DNA of 64,000 nt from Bacteroidota bacterium (lineage in GTDB: Bacteria; Bacteroidota; Ignavibacteria; SZUA-365). The DNA is taken from contig JAEYUG010000108.1 in NCBI GenBank assembly GCA_023432805.1, positions 5,211-69,210 of the forward strand, written 5' to 3'. This document shows, one piece after another, positions 52,214 to 61,105 of the stretch. Below the pieces are notes generated by a model. It was not told where the DNA came from, ran no database searches, and saw only the letters and a list, made by a program, of their open reading frames with translations. Numbering within the stretch: position 1 is the first letter of the stretch; each line of letters begins with the position of its first letter. A program made the position numbers and the translations under genes.

Positions 52214-53731
52214 ATGAAAACGTTTGCCTGCCTGAGTGTGTGCGTCCTGCTGCTCTCGACCATGCCACTCGCCGCCCAGACCGATGTGCCGCAACCCGCA
52301 CGCACCATCATCACACCAACGCAGTACCCGACCGTCGTCGAATCCCTCGGTGCGGCAGTGAATTCTCCGCAGGATGATTTTGCTCCCGCCGTCATCGGTG
52401 GAGGAAGGGTGCTCTACTTCACCACCACGCGCAACGGGAACCAGGATGTCTACAGCACGTCGAAGGGCGATGCTCAATGGTCTCGTGCTGCGAGCGTGGG
52501 CAATGCGCTGAACTCGCGAGCAGACGAAGGGGGAACCGCCATCACGCCCGATGGCAAATGGATGATCTTTACCGGGTGCAACCGGTCCGACGGCTATGGG
52601 GATTGCGACCTGTACATGGCCGAGAACATCGGGGGCTCATGGACGAATGTCCGCAATCTCGGGTCGCGCATCAATTCATCAGCCTGGGAGTCGCAGCCCT
52701 CCATCTCACCCGACGGCTCGGTGCTGTTCTTTGCGTCGGATCGTGAAGGTGGCCGGGGAGGGACGGATATCTGGATGTCGCAGCGTCGCAGCGATGGAAG
52801 CTGGGAAGCACCCATGAATCCCGGTCCCCGCGTCAACACCGGCGGTGATGAGGCGGCGCCTGGTATCGCGGCCGACAACCGCACGCTGTATTTCAGTTCG
52901 AACGCGCATCCCGGCATCGGTGGATTCGACATCTACCGCACCATCTGGAGCGACGGCGCGTGGAGCATCCCCGAGCACGCTGGAACGCCTATGAACAGTA
53001 GTGATGATGACTACTTCTGCGGAATGTTCCCGGGCACGGACGATGTGTACTTCGCCTCGAACCGTCCGGGTGGGTCTGGCGGACTCGATCTCTACATCGC
53101 CACGCCGAATCCCCTGCCGCCCGCAGCCGTCACCACCGTGATTGGAAATGTGACCGACGGTGGGACGAAGGTTCCGCTCGGTGCGTCGCTGACCGTTCGT
53201 GATATCAAGACCAACACGCTCGTGGCGACATTTCACAGCAGTGATGTGGATGGCGCCTATGTCGTCGTGCTTCAGGCCGGCCGCACCTACGTCATCACAG
53301 CAGAGAGTGCCGGGTACCTGTTTTACTCCGATCGTTTCGAGGTTCCTGCGCTGACACGGAACAACACGCTGCGCAAGGATATCGCCATGTCTCGCGACAT
53401 GGTGCGTCTGCTCGTCTATTTCGATTTCGACAAGAGCACCCTGCGTCCGGATTCCCATGTCGATCTGGATCGAGCGGTCGCCTGGCTCGCGTCCAATTCC
53501 TCCCTCCGGGTCGAGGTGGCAGGACACACCGACAACGTCGGCAAATACGATTACAATGTTCGACTCTCGCACGATCGCGCACGTGCCGTATACGACTACC
53601 TGATCGCGAAGGACGTGCCGGCACGCCAGCTCTCCTACAAGGGGTACGGACCCGATCAGCCCATTTCCACGAATGACAGTGAAGATGGCAGGCAGCTCAA
53701 CCGCCGCGTGGAGTTCCGTGTCGTGAAGTAG
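52214..53731 (+). CDS. OmpA-family protein with PD40 propeller (second pair)
   Basis: The 505-residue protein has a signal peptide (CVLLLSTMPLAAQ) without an evident lipobox Cys, unlike its paralogue at 3408-5084. PD40 blades follow (FAPAVIGGGRVLYFTTTRNG, GTAITPDGKWMIFTGCNR, PSISPDGSVLFFASDREGG, APGIAADNRTLYFSSNAHPG, DDVYFASNRPGGSGGLDLY). A carboxypeptidase-regulatory-like domain (VIGNVTDGGTKVPLGASLTV) and a C-terminal OmpA domain (LLVYFDFDKSTLRPDSHVDL, RVEVAGHTDNVGKYDYN, RQLNRRVEFRVVK) end the chain. AGGAG lies 8 bases before the ATG at 52214, deciding against the ATG at 52193. It probably anchors an outer-membrane complex to peptidoglycan. Confidence 0.88.
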   Translation: MKTFACLSVCVLLLSTMPLAAQTDVPQPARTIITPTQYPTVVESLGAAVNSPQDDFAPAVIGGGRVLYFTTTRNGNQDVYSTSKGDAQWSRAASVGNALNSRADEGGTAITPDGKWMIFTGCNRSDGYGDCDLYMAENIGGSWTNVRNLGSRINSSAWESQPSISPDGSVLFFASDREGGRGGTDIWMSQRRSDGSWEAPMNPGPRVNTGGDEAAPGIAADNRTLYFSSNAHPGIGGFDIYRTIWSDGAWSIPEHAGTPMNSSDDDYFCGMFPGTDDVYFASNRPGGSGGLDLYIATPNPLPPAAVTTVIGNVTDGGTKVPLGASLTVRDIKTNTLVATFHSSDVDGAYVVVLQAGRTYVITAESAGYLFYSDRFEVPALTRNNTLRKDIAMSRDMVRLLVYFDFDKSTLRPDSHVDLDRAVAWLASNSSLRVEVAGHTDNVGKYDYNVRLSHDRARAVYDYLIAKDVPARQLSYKGYGPDQPISTNDSEDGRQLNRRVEFRVVK

Positions 53732-53734
53732 CTC

Positions 53735-53757
53735 CAGGTCACGGTAAGCGTGACCTG
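53735..53757. terminator. hairpin between convergent genes
   Basis: CAGGTCACG-GTAAG-CGTGACCTG is a perfect 9-bp stem in the 28-base gap between the OmpA gene and the convergent Lon-family gene. No T-run follows in either direction, so termination efficiency is uncertain. Confidence 0.5.
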
Positions 53758-53759
53758 CG

Positions 53760-56225
53760 TCACCACTCCGGCGCAAGCGGTCGGAAGCCGTCGTCCTTGC
53801 GCCGTGGGAGGGAGGCACGGTTGAGCTCTGCCAGACGGCGAGCCACACGTCCGAAGATGCTGTCAACGGGGAAGCGGCCGTCGACGAGATGCTCACCGGC
53901 CGGCATGCCGGTCAGAAGTTCGATGCCCTCTTCGATGCGGTGTATTGCGTGCACGTGAAAACGTCCTTCTCTGATGGCTTCCGCTGGTTCATGCGCGAGC
54001 ATCAGATCGTCGGCGTTCTGTCTTGGAATGATCACACCCTGCCTTCCTGTAAGACCTCGGGTCCGGCACACCTGGAAGTATCCCTCGATCTTTTCATTGA
54101 CGCCTCCGATGGGTTGGATGTCGCCCTTCTGGTTGACTGAACCCGTGACAGCGAAATTCTGGCGGATGGGGACGTCGGCGAGCGCGGAGAGCAGCGCATA
54201 CAGTTCGGTCGATGAGGCGCTGTCTCCATCGACGCCAGAGTAGGATTGTTCGAAGCTGATCGATGCGCTCAGTGTCATGGGACTCACCTGAGCAAAGAGG
54301 CTTCGCAGGTATCCGGTGAGAATGAGCATCCCCTTGTCGTGGGTGGAGCCGGACATGCGCGCCTCCCGCTCGATATTGATGATGCCGGCCTTTCCAGCAC
54401 CAACGGCAGCGGTGATCCGTGTCGGCAGACCGAATGCATACCGGTCCCCCTGATACACCGCCAGACCGTTCACCTGGCCGATGCGTTCGCCATCGGTGTC
54501 GATGTAGATCATCTCGCGCTTGATCATGTCGAGCAGTTTTTCCTCCGTCAGCATGTGCCGTTCCCGGCTCTCACGCACGGCCTGCTGCACATGCGCAGCC
54601 ATCACGAAGCGATTGCTGTTCTGCCGGCACCAGTAGTCAGCCTCCCGCACGATGTCTGCGATTTCGCTGAACTGTGTGGTGACCCGCATCCGTCCCCCTG
54701 CCAACCTGCAGCCGTGCTCGTACAATTCAGCGATGGCGCGGCTTTCAAAATGCCGCAGTCCCTCGTCGGTGATCAACTTGCGGACCAACGCAGCATACTG
54801 CGCCGCGCTGGTCGCCGATACCGGCATCTCGTAGTCGAAATCCGCCTTGACCTTGAAGATCTTCTTGAAGTCACGCTCATAGCCCGCCATGACCGAATAG
54901 ATGTCGTTGTTTCCGATCAGGATCACCTTCACATCGATATCGATCGGTTCGGGCTTTACGACGGAGATCGGCTGCTGTGCGAGCATGTCCGGGCTCTGGA
55001 CCTCGAGCTTGCGATAGAGGAGGAATCGTTGCAGGGATTTCCACACATACGGTTCTGTCAGTACATCCGCCGCATTCAGCACGAGGAAGCCGCCGTCGGC
55101 GCGAAGCAGCGAACCGGGTTTGATGCGCGTAAAGTCGCTGAACCAGAGTCCGTTCTCGTCCTGCTGACGCTCGATGGTCCCGAAGATGTTTGAGAAACTC
55201 GGGGCGGTTTCGATGATCACCGGACGATCGGTCGCAGTGCTGTTGTCCAGCACGAGGTTCACCGTCCACTCCGTCGGAGGTTCGACAGACTGGTCCTGAT
55301 CGGACTTCGGCTTGAAGATGTCGATGCTTTCGAACACGCTGCCGACGAGTTGGGACAGGTAGTCTTGCACCTTTCCCTCCGGCCATGTCTCACGCAATTC
55401 GGCGAACGCAGCCTCGACAAGCATGGAGAGGGACTCATGCTCCATGTCAGCGATCAGCTTCTGGTACTCACGCGAGGTCTGCATGAGTGCTTTGAGTGTC
55501 TCCTGCAGTGCGGCGCGATGTACGCGATACTTATCGATGATCGCCGTCGCCGCCACCTCGTCGATCGCACCCGACTGTATGAGCGTCCCAAGATCGGACA
55601 TGAGCACGGTCTGTTCACCATGACGGTAGAGCAGTTCCGGTCTGATGGCTTGCCCGTCCTGCACTCGGCCCAGCACGAATCCGTCTTCGAGAATCGACTG
55701 CTCGAATGCGGTGAGCATGTCGGTCTCCTTCTGCGAGTACTCGTTCATCAGAACGGTGCGCTTGCGAAGAAACTCGCTTTCCTGGTACAGTGCGGGGATG
55801 TGTTCGAAGAGCATGTGCACCGCTTCTCCCACAGCGTCGCGAAAGGCACTGCCCTTGCCGCGTTCAAAGCGCAGGACGACCGGGGTATCGGGATCAGTGA
55901 AATTCTGCACGTAGCAGTAGTCCCAGAGCGGAGGAGAGGCCGGCCTGATTTTCTCGAGCAACGATTTGATGGTCGTCGCCTTCCCCGTTCCCGAAAGACC
56001 GCAGACGAAGACATTGTAACCGGGACTCTGAATCTCGATCCCCAGTTTCAGCGCCTTGATTGCCCGATCCTGCCCGATGATGCCCTCGATGGGCTCGACA
56101 CCCTCGGTCGTCTCGGCCGGAATCCAATCGAGCGGGCATTTCCACCGGACGACATCGGCGGCAAGGCGCGTACGAATCGTGATCGGGGGCTGTGTGTGCG
56201 GGGCGTGTGCGCGATGGGCCGGCAT
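53760..56225 (-). CDS. Lon-family ATP-dependent protease (LonB/LonC-like, COG1067)
   Basis: The 821-residue protein matches the bacterial 'AAA_32 plus Lon_C' group rather than classical LonA: no LonA N domain, a P-loop early (FVCGLSGTGKATTIKSLLEK) and a long helical insertion. A second conserved block reads RADGGFLVLNAADVLTEPYV, then VILIGNNDIYSVMAGYERDF. The C-terminal proteolytic domain has the catalytic Ser in SGVDGDSASSTELYALLS and Lys in GGVNEKIEGYFQVC. It is a cytosolic Ser-Lys protease; the substrates are unknown. It lies 161 bases downstream of the MarR-family gene on the same strand and could share its promoter or its regulation. Confidence 0.9.
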   Translation of the reverse strand: MPAHRAHAPHTQPPITIRTRLAADVVRWKCPLDWIPAETTEGVEPIEGIIGQDRAIKALKLGIEIQSPGYNVFVCGLSGTGKATTIKSLLEKIRPASPPLWDYCYVQNFTDPDTPVVLRFERGKGSAFRDAVGEAVHMLFEHIPALYQESEFLRKRTVLMNEYSQKETDMLTAFEQSILEDGFVLGRVQDGQAIRPELLYRHGEQTVLMSDLGTLIQSGAIDEVAATAIIDKYRVHRAALQETLKALMQTSREYQKLIADMEHESLSMLVEAAFAELRETWPEGKVQDYLSQLVGSVFESIDIFKPKSDQDQSVEPPTEWTVNLVLDNSTATDRPVIIETAPSFSNIFGTIERQQDENGLWFSDFTRIKPGSLLRADGGFLVLNAADVLTEPYVWKSLQRFLLYRKLEVQSPDMLAQQPISVVKPEPIDIDVKVILIGNNDIYSVMAGYERDFKKIFKVKADFDYEMPVSATSAAQYAALVRKLITDEGLRHFESRAIAELYEHGCRLAGGRMRVTTQFSEIADIVREADYWCRQNSNRFVMAAHVQQAVRESRERHMLTEEKLLDMIKREMIYIDTDGERIGQVNGLAVYQGDRYAFGLPTRITAAVGAGKAGIINIEREARMSGSTHDKGMLILTGYLRSLFAQVSPMTLSASISFEQSYSGVDGDSASSTELYALLSALADVPIRQNFAVTGSVNQKGDIQPIGGVNEKIEGYFQVCRTRGLTGRQGVIIPRQNADDLMLAHEPAEAIREGRFHVHAIHRIEEGIELLTGMPAGEHLVDGRFPVDSIFGRVARRLAELNRASLPRRKDDGFRPLAPEW

Positions 56226-56386
56226 GGGTTCTTCTCGGTGGCTGTGGACGATTGCACCATCCTTCTGGCTTCGAATGTAGCGAGAATCGCCGGGAATCGA
56301 AATAGAGGATGAACAGATCTGCTATTCACAAGGGGAATGCGCAGTCACTCGTGCCCGTGGTCACGATGTGCAGGCACGGGCGCTGA

Positions 56387-56842
56387 TCAGTCCTCTGAAA
56401 GCGCGCGCCCCAGTTTCTTGAGAAGGTGGGAGAGCGTCCCCTGCTCTTCGGCGGTCAGCACCGAGGCCAGATGTGCGACATGCTCGGCATGCTCTGGAAA
56501 CATGCGTGCAAACAACTCCTCCCCCTTGTCCGTCAACGATACGATCACCGCCCGACGATCCTCTTCGCTATGCACGCGAGCGACCAGTCCCTCCTTCTCG
56601 AGATTGTCGATGACGCAGGTCATGTTCCCCCCCGACACCAGCATCTTGCGCGACAGATCACCGATGAGCATGGGACCGAGATGCCCGAGGGCTTCGATCG
56701 CGCCGAACTGCGGTTGCGTCAAGCCGAACGAACGAATCTGCACGATCGTCTGCCGGTTGAACGTCGCATAGGCGCGCGCAAGTTTCACCCACATGTTCAG
56801 AGCCCTGTCAGCCCGTATGCCGTATGATGTCAGTTTCTTCAT
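56387..56842 (-). CDS. MarR-family transcriptional regulator
   Basis: The 151-residue protein is a winged-helix dimer of the MarR class: IRSFGLTQPQFGAIEALGHL, GPMLIGDLSRKMLVSGGNMT (recognition helix), CVIDNLEKEGLVARVHSEED, RRAVIVSLTDKGEELFARMF. These regulators repress or activate genes in response to phenolic or oxidant signals. The start ATG at 56842 lies only 5 bases after an exact -7 promoter box, implying a leaderless or nearly leaderless transcript; the open frame upstream is therefore probably untranslated. Neighbouring targets could be its own promoter or the Lon-family gene downstream. Confidence 0.92.
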   Translation of the reverse strand: MKKLTSYGIRADRALNMWVKLARAYATFNRQTIVQIRSFGLTQPQFGAIEALGHLGPMLIGDLSRKMLVSGGNMTCVIDNLEKEGLVARVHSEEDRRAVIVSLTDKGEELFARMFPEHAEHVAHLASVLTAEEQGTLSHLLKKLGRALSED

Positions 56843-56847
56843 TCCAC

Positions 56848-56879
56848 CAAACTTACATTGTTCAGGACCATCCACCAAT
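56848..56879 (-). promoter_or_regulatory. Bacteroidota-type promoter of the MarR gene, leaderless arrangement
   Basis: On the minus strand ATTG (56879-56876), 20 bases, TAAGTTTG (56855-56848; exact TAnnTTTG) is followed by 5 bases and the ATG at 56842. The predicted transcription start falls within about 0-2 nt of the start codon. Confidence 0.55.
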
Positions 56880-56911
56880 GCAGCGGAAGGACCGATGCCC
56901 GGAACAAACGA

Positions 56912-56940
56912 CACCCCTCTGCAGACCCTGCAGAGGGGTG
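56912..56940 (-). terminator. hairpin terminator after the YCF48-like gene
   Basis: The perfect 13-bp stem CACCCCTCTGCAG / CTGCAGAGGGGTG has a 3-base loop and lies about 50 bases downstream of the minus-strand stop at 56991. The following bases are only moderately T-rich. Confidence 0.65.
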
Positions 56941-56990
56941 GTCATGCACGTGGCGGCACGAGTCGTTCATGCCGCCTCACACGGGGGAAG

Positions 56991-58829
56991 CTACCAGGCG
57001 CATTTGAGGATCGTGCCGTTCTGACCGACCACCCACATGCTCTTCGGACCAAGGTAATGCAATCCGATCAGGTTCACTTCCGTCGGGGGAGCGACCCGCG
57101 TCCAGGTCTTGCCACCATTGTCGGTTGTCAGAACGAGCCCTTCAGGACCGATCGCCGTGCCATATTGAGGGTTCGCAAAATCGATCGCAGCGAGGGTCAG
57201 ATACACGTTCGTCGGACTCTGGGTCCACGTCCGGCCATCTTCGGTCATGAGTATCACGCCTGTTGCACCGCACATCCAGATGCGTTCCCTGCTCATCGCC
57301 TTGATGGCGTAGAGATCGGTCTGCACCGGTGACTCGACAACCTGCCAGAGCATGCCGTCATCGCAGCTCTGCACGATCACACCGCTGGCACCGACTGCCA
57401 TCCAGCATCGCTCACCGATCCACGCCACATCGTACAGATCGTAGGGCGTCGCGGTCGTGAGCTGATCCCACGATGCGCCTCCGTTCGCCGTGCGCAGCAT
57501 GATGCCACCATCGCCCACGACAATGCCGACCGACTTGTCGCGGAAGCAGATGTTGTTCAGGTTGTTGGCGCGAGCCGAGGATTGCTGTGTCCATGTCGTT
57601 CCGCCATCGGCGGTCCCGAGAATCGTCCCACCATTGCCAACAACCCATCCGTTCATGTTGTCGATGAAGTCGATCTGATTGAGCTGCGTGGCTTTGGTGA
57701 TCATCTGCGTATTCCAGGTCGCGCCGCCATCGGAGGTCTGGAGCGTGCGGCCGTCACGATCGAGCACCCAGCCACTGGCTTCCGATGTGAAGTCGACGGC
57801 ATAGAACGAGGAACGGGGTCCCTTCGTCACATCGTACCAACTCTCGCCCTGATCGGTGGAGCGCAGCAGGGTTCCTTCCACACCGAGTGCCACACCGTTT
57901 CCGTACTCGCTGAAGGAGACATCCATCAGATCGAGATCCGTCCCTGTCGGAACCTTCTTCCATGTTTCGCCACCGTCGGTGCTCTTGATGATCACGCCGC
58001 CCTTGCCGACGATCCACCCTGTCTTGCCGGTGAAGTACATCGAGATCAGCGCGACATTTGCGCCTGCCGGTGCGGGAATCATGCGCCAGGTGGTGCCGCG
58101 GTCGGTGGTCTTGAGAATGAGACCGTTCTGTCCGCAGATCATGCGGTCGGTCGCGTTGAGATAATAGACGTATTCAGGGCTGCCCTGCAACTTGAATTCG
58201 CGCTCGTTCCAGCTCATGCCGCCGTCGGTGGTCTCGAGAATCTTCTGGTTCCACGATACGATCCATCCATGACGCGTATCCGCTTCGTCGAAGTAGATCG
58301 AGCGCAGGAAGTACGGCTCGGAGTAGGTCTTGTCGATCCACGTGTCGCCGCCGTTGGTGGTGCTGAGAATCAGGCCGCCCACACCGACCGCCCAGCCGAC
58401 TGTGCGGCTGAAGAAGTTGATGGCGTAGATGCGCTTGGTCGTGCCGGTATTCTGTCGTGTCCACGTCGCACCGCCGTCGGTCGTGCGCGAAATGATGCCG
58501 TCTTCGCCGCAGGCCCAGCCATATTCCGCATCGATGAAACTCTGATCATGGAAGTCGATGCCGGTGTTGCTCTGCATGAGATTCCACGTCACCCCATCGT
58601 CTGTTGAACGGATGATCCGTCCCTGGTCCCCGACGATCACGATGTGATTGTCCTTGGGTCGCTGGATGGAGTTGTTCGTGTTTCCGTGCGGAAGCGGATT
58701 GACCCATGTCCATTCCTGCGCATGGAGCGTGATGCACATGGTGGGAATGAGCGTCGCGAGAGCGGCAACGCGAAACAACGCGCGCAGGCGGGAGACGGTC
58801 GATGAAGCGGACGTGGACACGCTGATCAT
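56991..58829 (-). CDS. secreted YCF48/BNR-like beta-propeller protein
   Basis: The 612-residue protein has a signal peptide (FRVAALATLIPTMCITLHAQ). About eleven ~45-residue repeats of the photosystem II stability factor (YCF48/HCF136) type follow, with the pattern 'IxRTTDGGxTW...IxFxDxxxGWxVGxxG': GIISRTTDGGATWTRQNTG, VGWAVGVGGLILSTTNGGDT, GWIVGKGGVIIKSTDGGETW, GWVLDRDGRTLQTSDGGATW, GWVVGNGGTILGTADGGTTW, KSMWVVGQNGTILKC. In non-photosynthetic Bacteroidota such propellers are secreted or surface proteins. No T9SS sorting domain is present at the C-terminus, unlike the other exported proteins here, so it may stay periplasmic. A hairpin terminator follows. Confidence 0.87.
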   Translation of the reverse strand: MISVSTSASSTVSRLRALFRVAALATLIPTMCITLHAQEWTWVNPLPHGNTNNSIQRPKDNHIVIVGDQGRIIRSTDDGVTWNLMQSNTGIDFHDQSFIDAEYGWACGEDGIISRTTDGGATWTRQNTGTTKRIYAINFFSRTVGWAVGVGGLILSTTNGGDTWIDKTYSEPYFLRSIYFDEADTRHGWIVSWNQKILETTDGGMSWNEREFKLQGSPEYVYYLNATDRMICGQNGLILKTTDRGTTWRMIPAPAGANVALISMYFTGKTGWIVGKGGVIIKSTDGGETWKKVPTGTDLDLMDVSFSEYGNGVALGVEGTLLRSTDQGESWYDVTKGPRSSFYAVDFTSEASGWVLDRDGRTLQTSDGGATWNTQMITKATQLNQIDFIDNMNGWVVGNGGTILGTADGGTTWTQQSSARANNLNNICFRDKSVGIVVGDGGIMLRTANGGASWDQLTTATPYDLYDVAWIGERCWMAVGASGVIVQSCDDGMLWQVVESPVQTDLYAIKAMSRERIWMCGATGVILMTEDGRTWTQSPTNVYLTLAAIDFANPQYGTAIGPEGLVLTTDNGGKTWTRVAPPTEVNLIGLHYLGPKSMWVVGQNGTILKCAW

Positions 58830-58886
58830 GTGTACTACCTCGGAATGGTGGGTTGATGCGGAACGTCAAAGAAAAATAGCAGGAAT

Positions 58887-59291
58887 TCAGCGGACGACAA
58901 ACGGCAGGATGATCATGGCCAGGGAAATCACCAGCTTGGTCCGACCGCTCGAACGGTATGCGGCATCGTTCTTCTGCGACAGCGTGCCCTTCATCCGACG
59001 TTTGAAGAAGGCCGAAAAATGCAGCGGAAGCAGGATTGCGAAAAGGGTGCTCTGCAGATAGAGCAGGATTTGACCGAGGCGCGGACCTTCGATGAACACG
59101 TGCAGCAGAACGACAACGAACGACAACGCACCGGTTGCGAACACGAGGAGTTCGTCCCACTGCAGACGACCTGACGTATAAAACGCGAGCTCCGAGGCGC
59201 GGAATGCGGCAGGACGCACAATGGAAAGAAGACCCGATCCCGTATAGGAGATCAGGAACAATGCGAGTGCGACACTCTCAAATGGTTGCAT
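58887..59291 (-). CDS. small four-helix integral membrane protein
   Basis: The 134-residue protein has about four membrane helices (VALALFLISYTGSGLLSIV, VFATGALSFVVVLLHVFI, ILLYLQSTLFAILLPLHFSA, TKLVISLAMIILPFVV) and short loops, with a basic loop near residue 95 (FFKRRMKG). No family is recognised. The start at 59291 was chosen because the hydrophobic text begins there; the frame extends upstream without membrane character. It lies 57 bases upstream of the YCF48-like gene on the same strand. Confidence 0.7.
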   Translation of the reverse strand: MQPFESVALALFLISYTGSGLLSIVRPAAFRASELAFYTSGRLQWDELLVFATGALSFVVVLLHVFIEGPRLGQILLYLQSTLFAILLPLHFSAFFKRRMKGTLSQKNDAAYRSSGRTKLVISLAMIILPFVVR

Positions 59292-59529
59292 GCTGCAGGA
59301 ATAATGAACGCAATACCGCAACATACGACATTTTTCCCTTGCACGCTCGACATGCCGGTACTGAAAAGAAATTGCTTCATTTCGGTGTTGCCATGTCAGG
59401 AATTGAAACAAATGACTGTCTTCGGTTGTCTTTGACAGTGATCCGGGCTTCAGGTTCCATCCCGTTCATTCCCGCCGCGTTCCGGATGCCGTCTCCCACT
59501 TCCTCCACACTCTCCCCGCAGGAACGACT

Positions 59530-61005
59530 ATGATCCATCGCTCCCAAACTCTTGTGCTTGCCGTGCTTGTCTGCCTCGCACTCTTCGTCAGTGCGTGCAA
59601 GGATGATCCCCCGGCGGGACCTGCAACGCAACAGCAGACCCTCACCGGGACAGCCTTTGACGAGCAGGGTTTCGCAGTCCCCTTTGCCGTCGTTGAGGCG
59701 GTGTCTGCGTCGAACGTCGTTGTCGCACGCGATACGACCGACGAGACAGGCGCGTTTTCCCTGCCCGACGTGACTCTTCTCGCCAAGAGCAGCGGAGATG
59801 CAGCCGTTGCACTGCGTATCTCCCATGAGGATTTCACCACACGGACGATCAACCTCACCCCGTCGACCCCCCTGACGGTGAACATGGTGCACGTCGACAG
59901 TGCCTGCGGAAGCCTCGGCATGCTGATCCGTGATGTCACGACGCTGGCTCCGATTCAGGATGCAGAAGTGAAACTGCGCCGGAACGGCACGCTCATCATG
60001 ACCACCCTCTCAGATGCCTCGGGACGCGTCACCTTCAGCTTCCTCATGGCCGGTCAGTACTCGATTCGCGTCGCGAAGGCGGGCTATGCGGTGATCGAAC
60101 GTGCCGTGACGATCCAGTATTGCGATTCGACGAGCCTCGACCTGCGGATGGCGGTGTCGAACACTGGAGGAGACACCTGCTGTGCCGGTGTGCTGCGCAT
60201 CAATGTCAAGAGCCTCGCGACCAACGTCGTGCTCACGGGTGCGCAGGTCAAACTCACGCGTCCGGGTATGGACAACCGTGTGCAGACCTCCGGCAATGAT
60301 GGAGTCGTGTTCCGCGAACTGTGCCCCGGTGAATACGGCGTGCGCATCCAACGCGATGGCTACAAGGTCATGGAATTCAGCGTGACGATGACCTGCAACG
60401 AGCAGAAGGAAATGGACAAACTCCTTGAAACCGCTCCTGTCGACAGCTGCTGCAACGGCGTGGTGACCATCGTGGCAAAGGACTCCGCCACAGGCAACCC
60501 GATCGCGAATGCGACCGTCAAACTCTGGCGGAACGGTGCGATCGTCGCAACGAAGACGTCCGATGCCAGTGGGAATGCCGTCTTCTCGCAACGATGCGCC
60601 GGCACCTATGGTGTCAGTGTGCTGCGCGAGGGCTACAAGTCCCGCGAGATGGATTTCGTGCTGGGTTGTGATCAGCAGGTGACGCACACGCTCTTTCTGA
60701 AAACCTCCACCAGCGTCGATTCCTGCTGCACAGCAGAGTTGAAGATCCGCGCCGTTGACTCGACCGCCACGACAGGTGGATGGATTGCCGGTGCCACCGT
60801 GGAAATCCACCTCGGAAGTCCCACAGGTCCCATCGTCGCCACCGGCACGACGGATGTCGAAGGCTGGTATCGCAAGGAGAACCTCTGCTCGCCTGCCGTC
60901 TACTTCGTCACCGTCTCCAAGCCCGGCGTCTGGTCCCCGAAGACGCACGACTTCAACTACACGAGCTGTCTGCTCAAGACTGAGACGTTCCGGCTCGTTC
61001 CCTGA
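59530..61005 (+). CDS. lipoprotein with Cys-bearing carboxypeptidase-regulatory-like repeats
   Basis: The 491-residue protein has a lipobox (ALFVSAC23), and AGGA lies 7 bases before the ATG. A first regulatory-like domain (TLTGTAFDEQGFAVPFAVVE) is followed by four ~90-residue repeats starting at residues 123 (DSAC), 215 (DTCC), 305 (DSCC) and 397 (DSCC). Each is an Ig-like fold of the CarboxypepD_reg/PEGA kind: AEVKLRRNGTLIMTTLSDAS, AQVKLTRPGMDNRVQTSG, ATVKLWRNGAIVATKTSDAS. The last three repeats also carry a mid-repeat Cys (RELCPGEYGV, QRCAGTYGV, ENLCSPAVYF) and a late Cys (MTCNEQ, LGCDQQ, YTSC), spaced for disulfides. It is probably an extended stalk on the cell surface or in the periplasm. 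Its partner and function are unknown. Confidence 0.82.
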   Translation: MIHRSQTLVLAVLVCLALFVSACKDDPPAGPATQQQTLTGTAFDEQGFAVPFAVVEAVSASNVVVARDTTDETGAFSLPDVTLLAKSSGDAAVALRISHEDFTTRTINLTPSTPLTVNMVHVDSACGSLGMLIRDVTTLAPIQDAEVKLRRNGTLIMTTLSDASGRVTFSFLMAGQYSIRVAKAGYAVIERAVTIQYCDSTSLDLRMAVSNTGGDTCCAGVLRINVKSLATNVVLTGAQVKLTRPGMDNRVQTSGNDGVVFRELCPGEYGVRIQRDGYKVMEFSVTMTCNEQKEMDKLLETAPVDSCCNGVVTIVAKDSATGNPIANATVKLWRNGAIVATKTSDASGNAVFSQRCAGTYGVSVLREGYKSREMDFVLGCDQQVTHTLFLKTSTSVDSCCTAELKIRAVDSTATTGGWIAGATVEIHLGSPTGPIVATGTTDVEGWYRKENLCSPAVYFVTVSKPGVWSPKTHDFNYTSCLLKTETFRLVP

Positions 61006-61050
61006 TCCCTTCCGGCGCGGCTCCACGCAGCCCTGCCACTCAGACGTACA

Positions 61051-61085
61051 ACGCCCCGGCAATCTTTCGGTTGCCGGGGCGTTTC
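61051..61085. terminator. intrinsic terminator between convergent genes
   Basis: ACGCCCCGGCAA / TTGCCGGGGCGT is a 12-bp stem with an 8-base loop, followed by TTT on the plus strand. It separates the lipoprotein gene from the convergent DUF1349-like gene. Confidence 0.8.
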
Positions 61086-61105
61086 GCATGAAAAGGAGGA
61101 TGGAA

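Noticed and set aside
59292..59529. Possible extra small gene in the 238-base gap before the Cys-repeat lipoprotein
   Set aside because: Short frames exist but none has a ribosome-binding site, membrane pattern or family motif; apart from the promoter region of the flanking genes I see nothing there.
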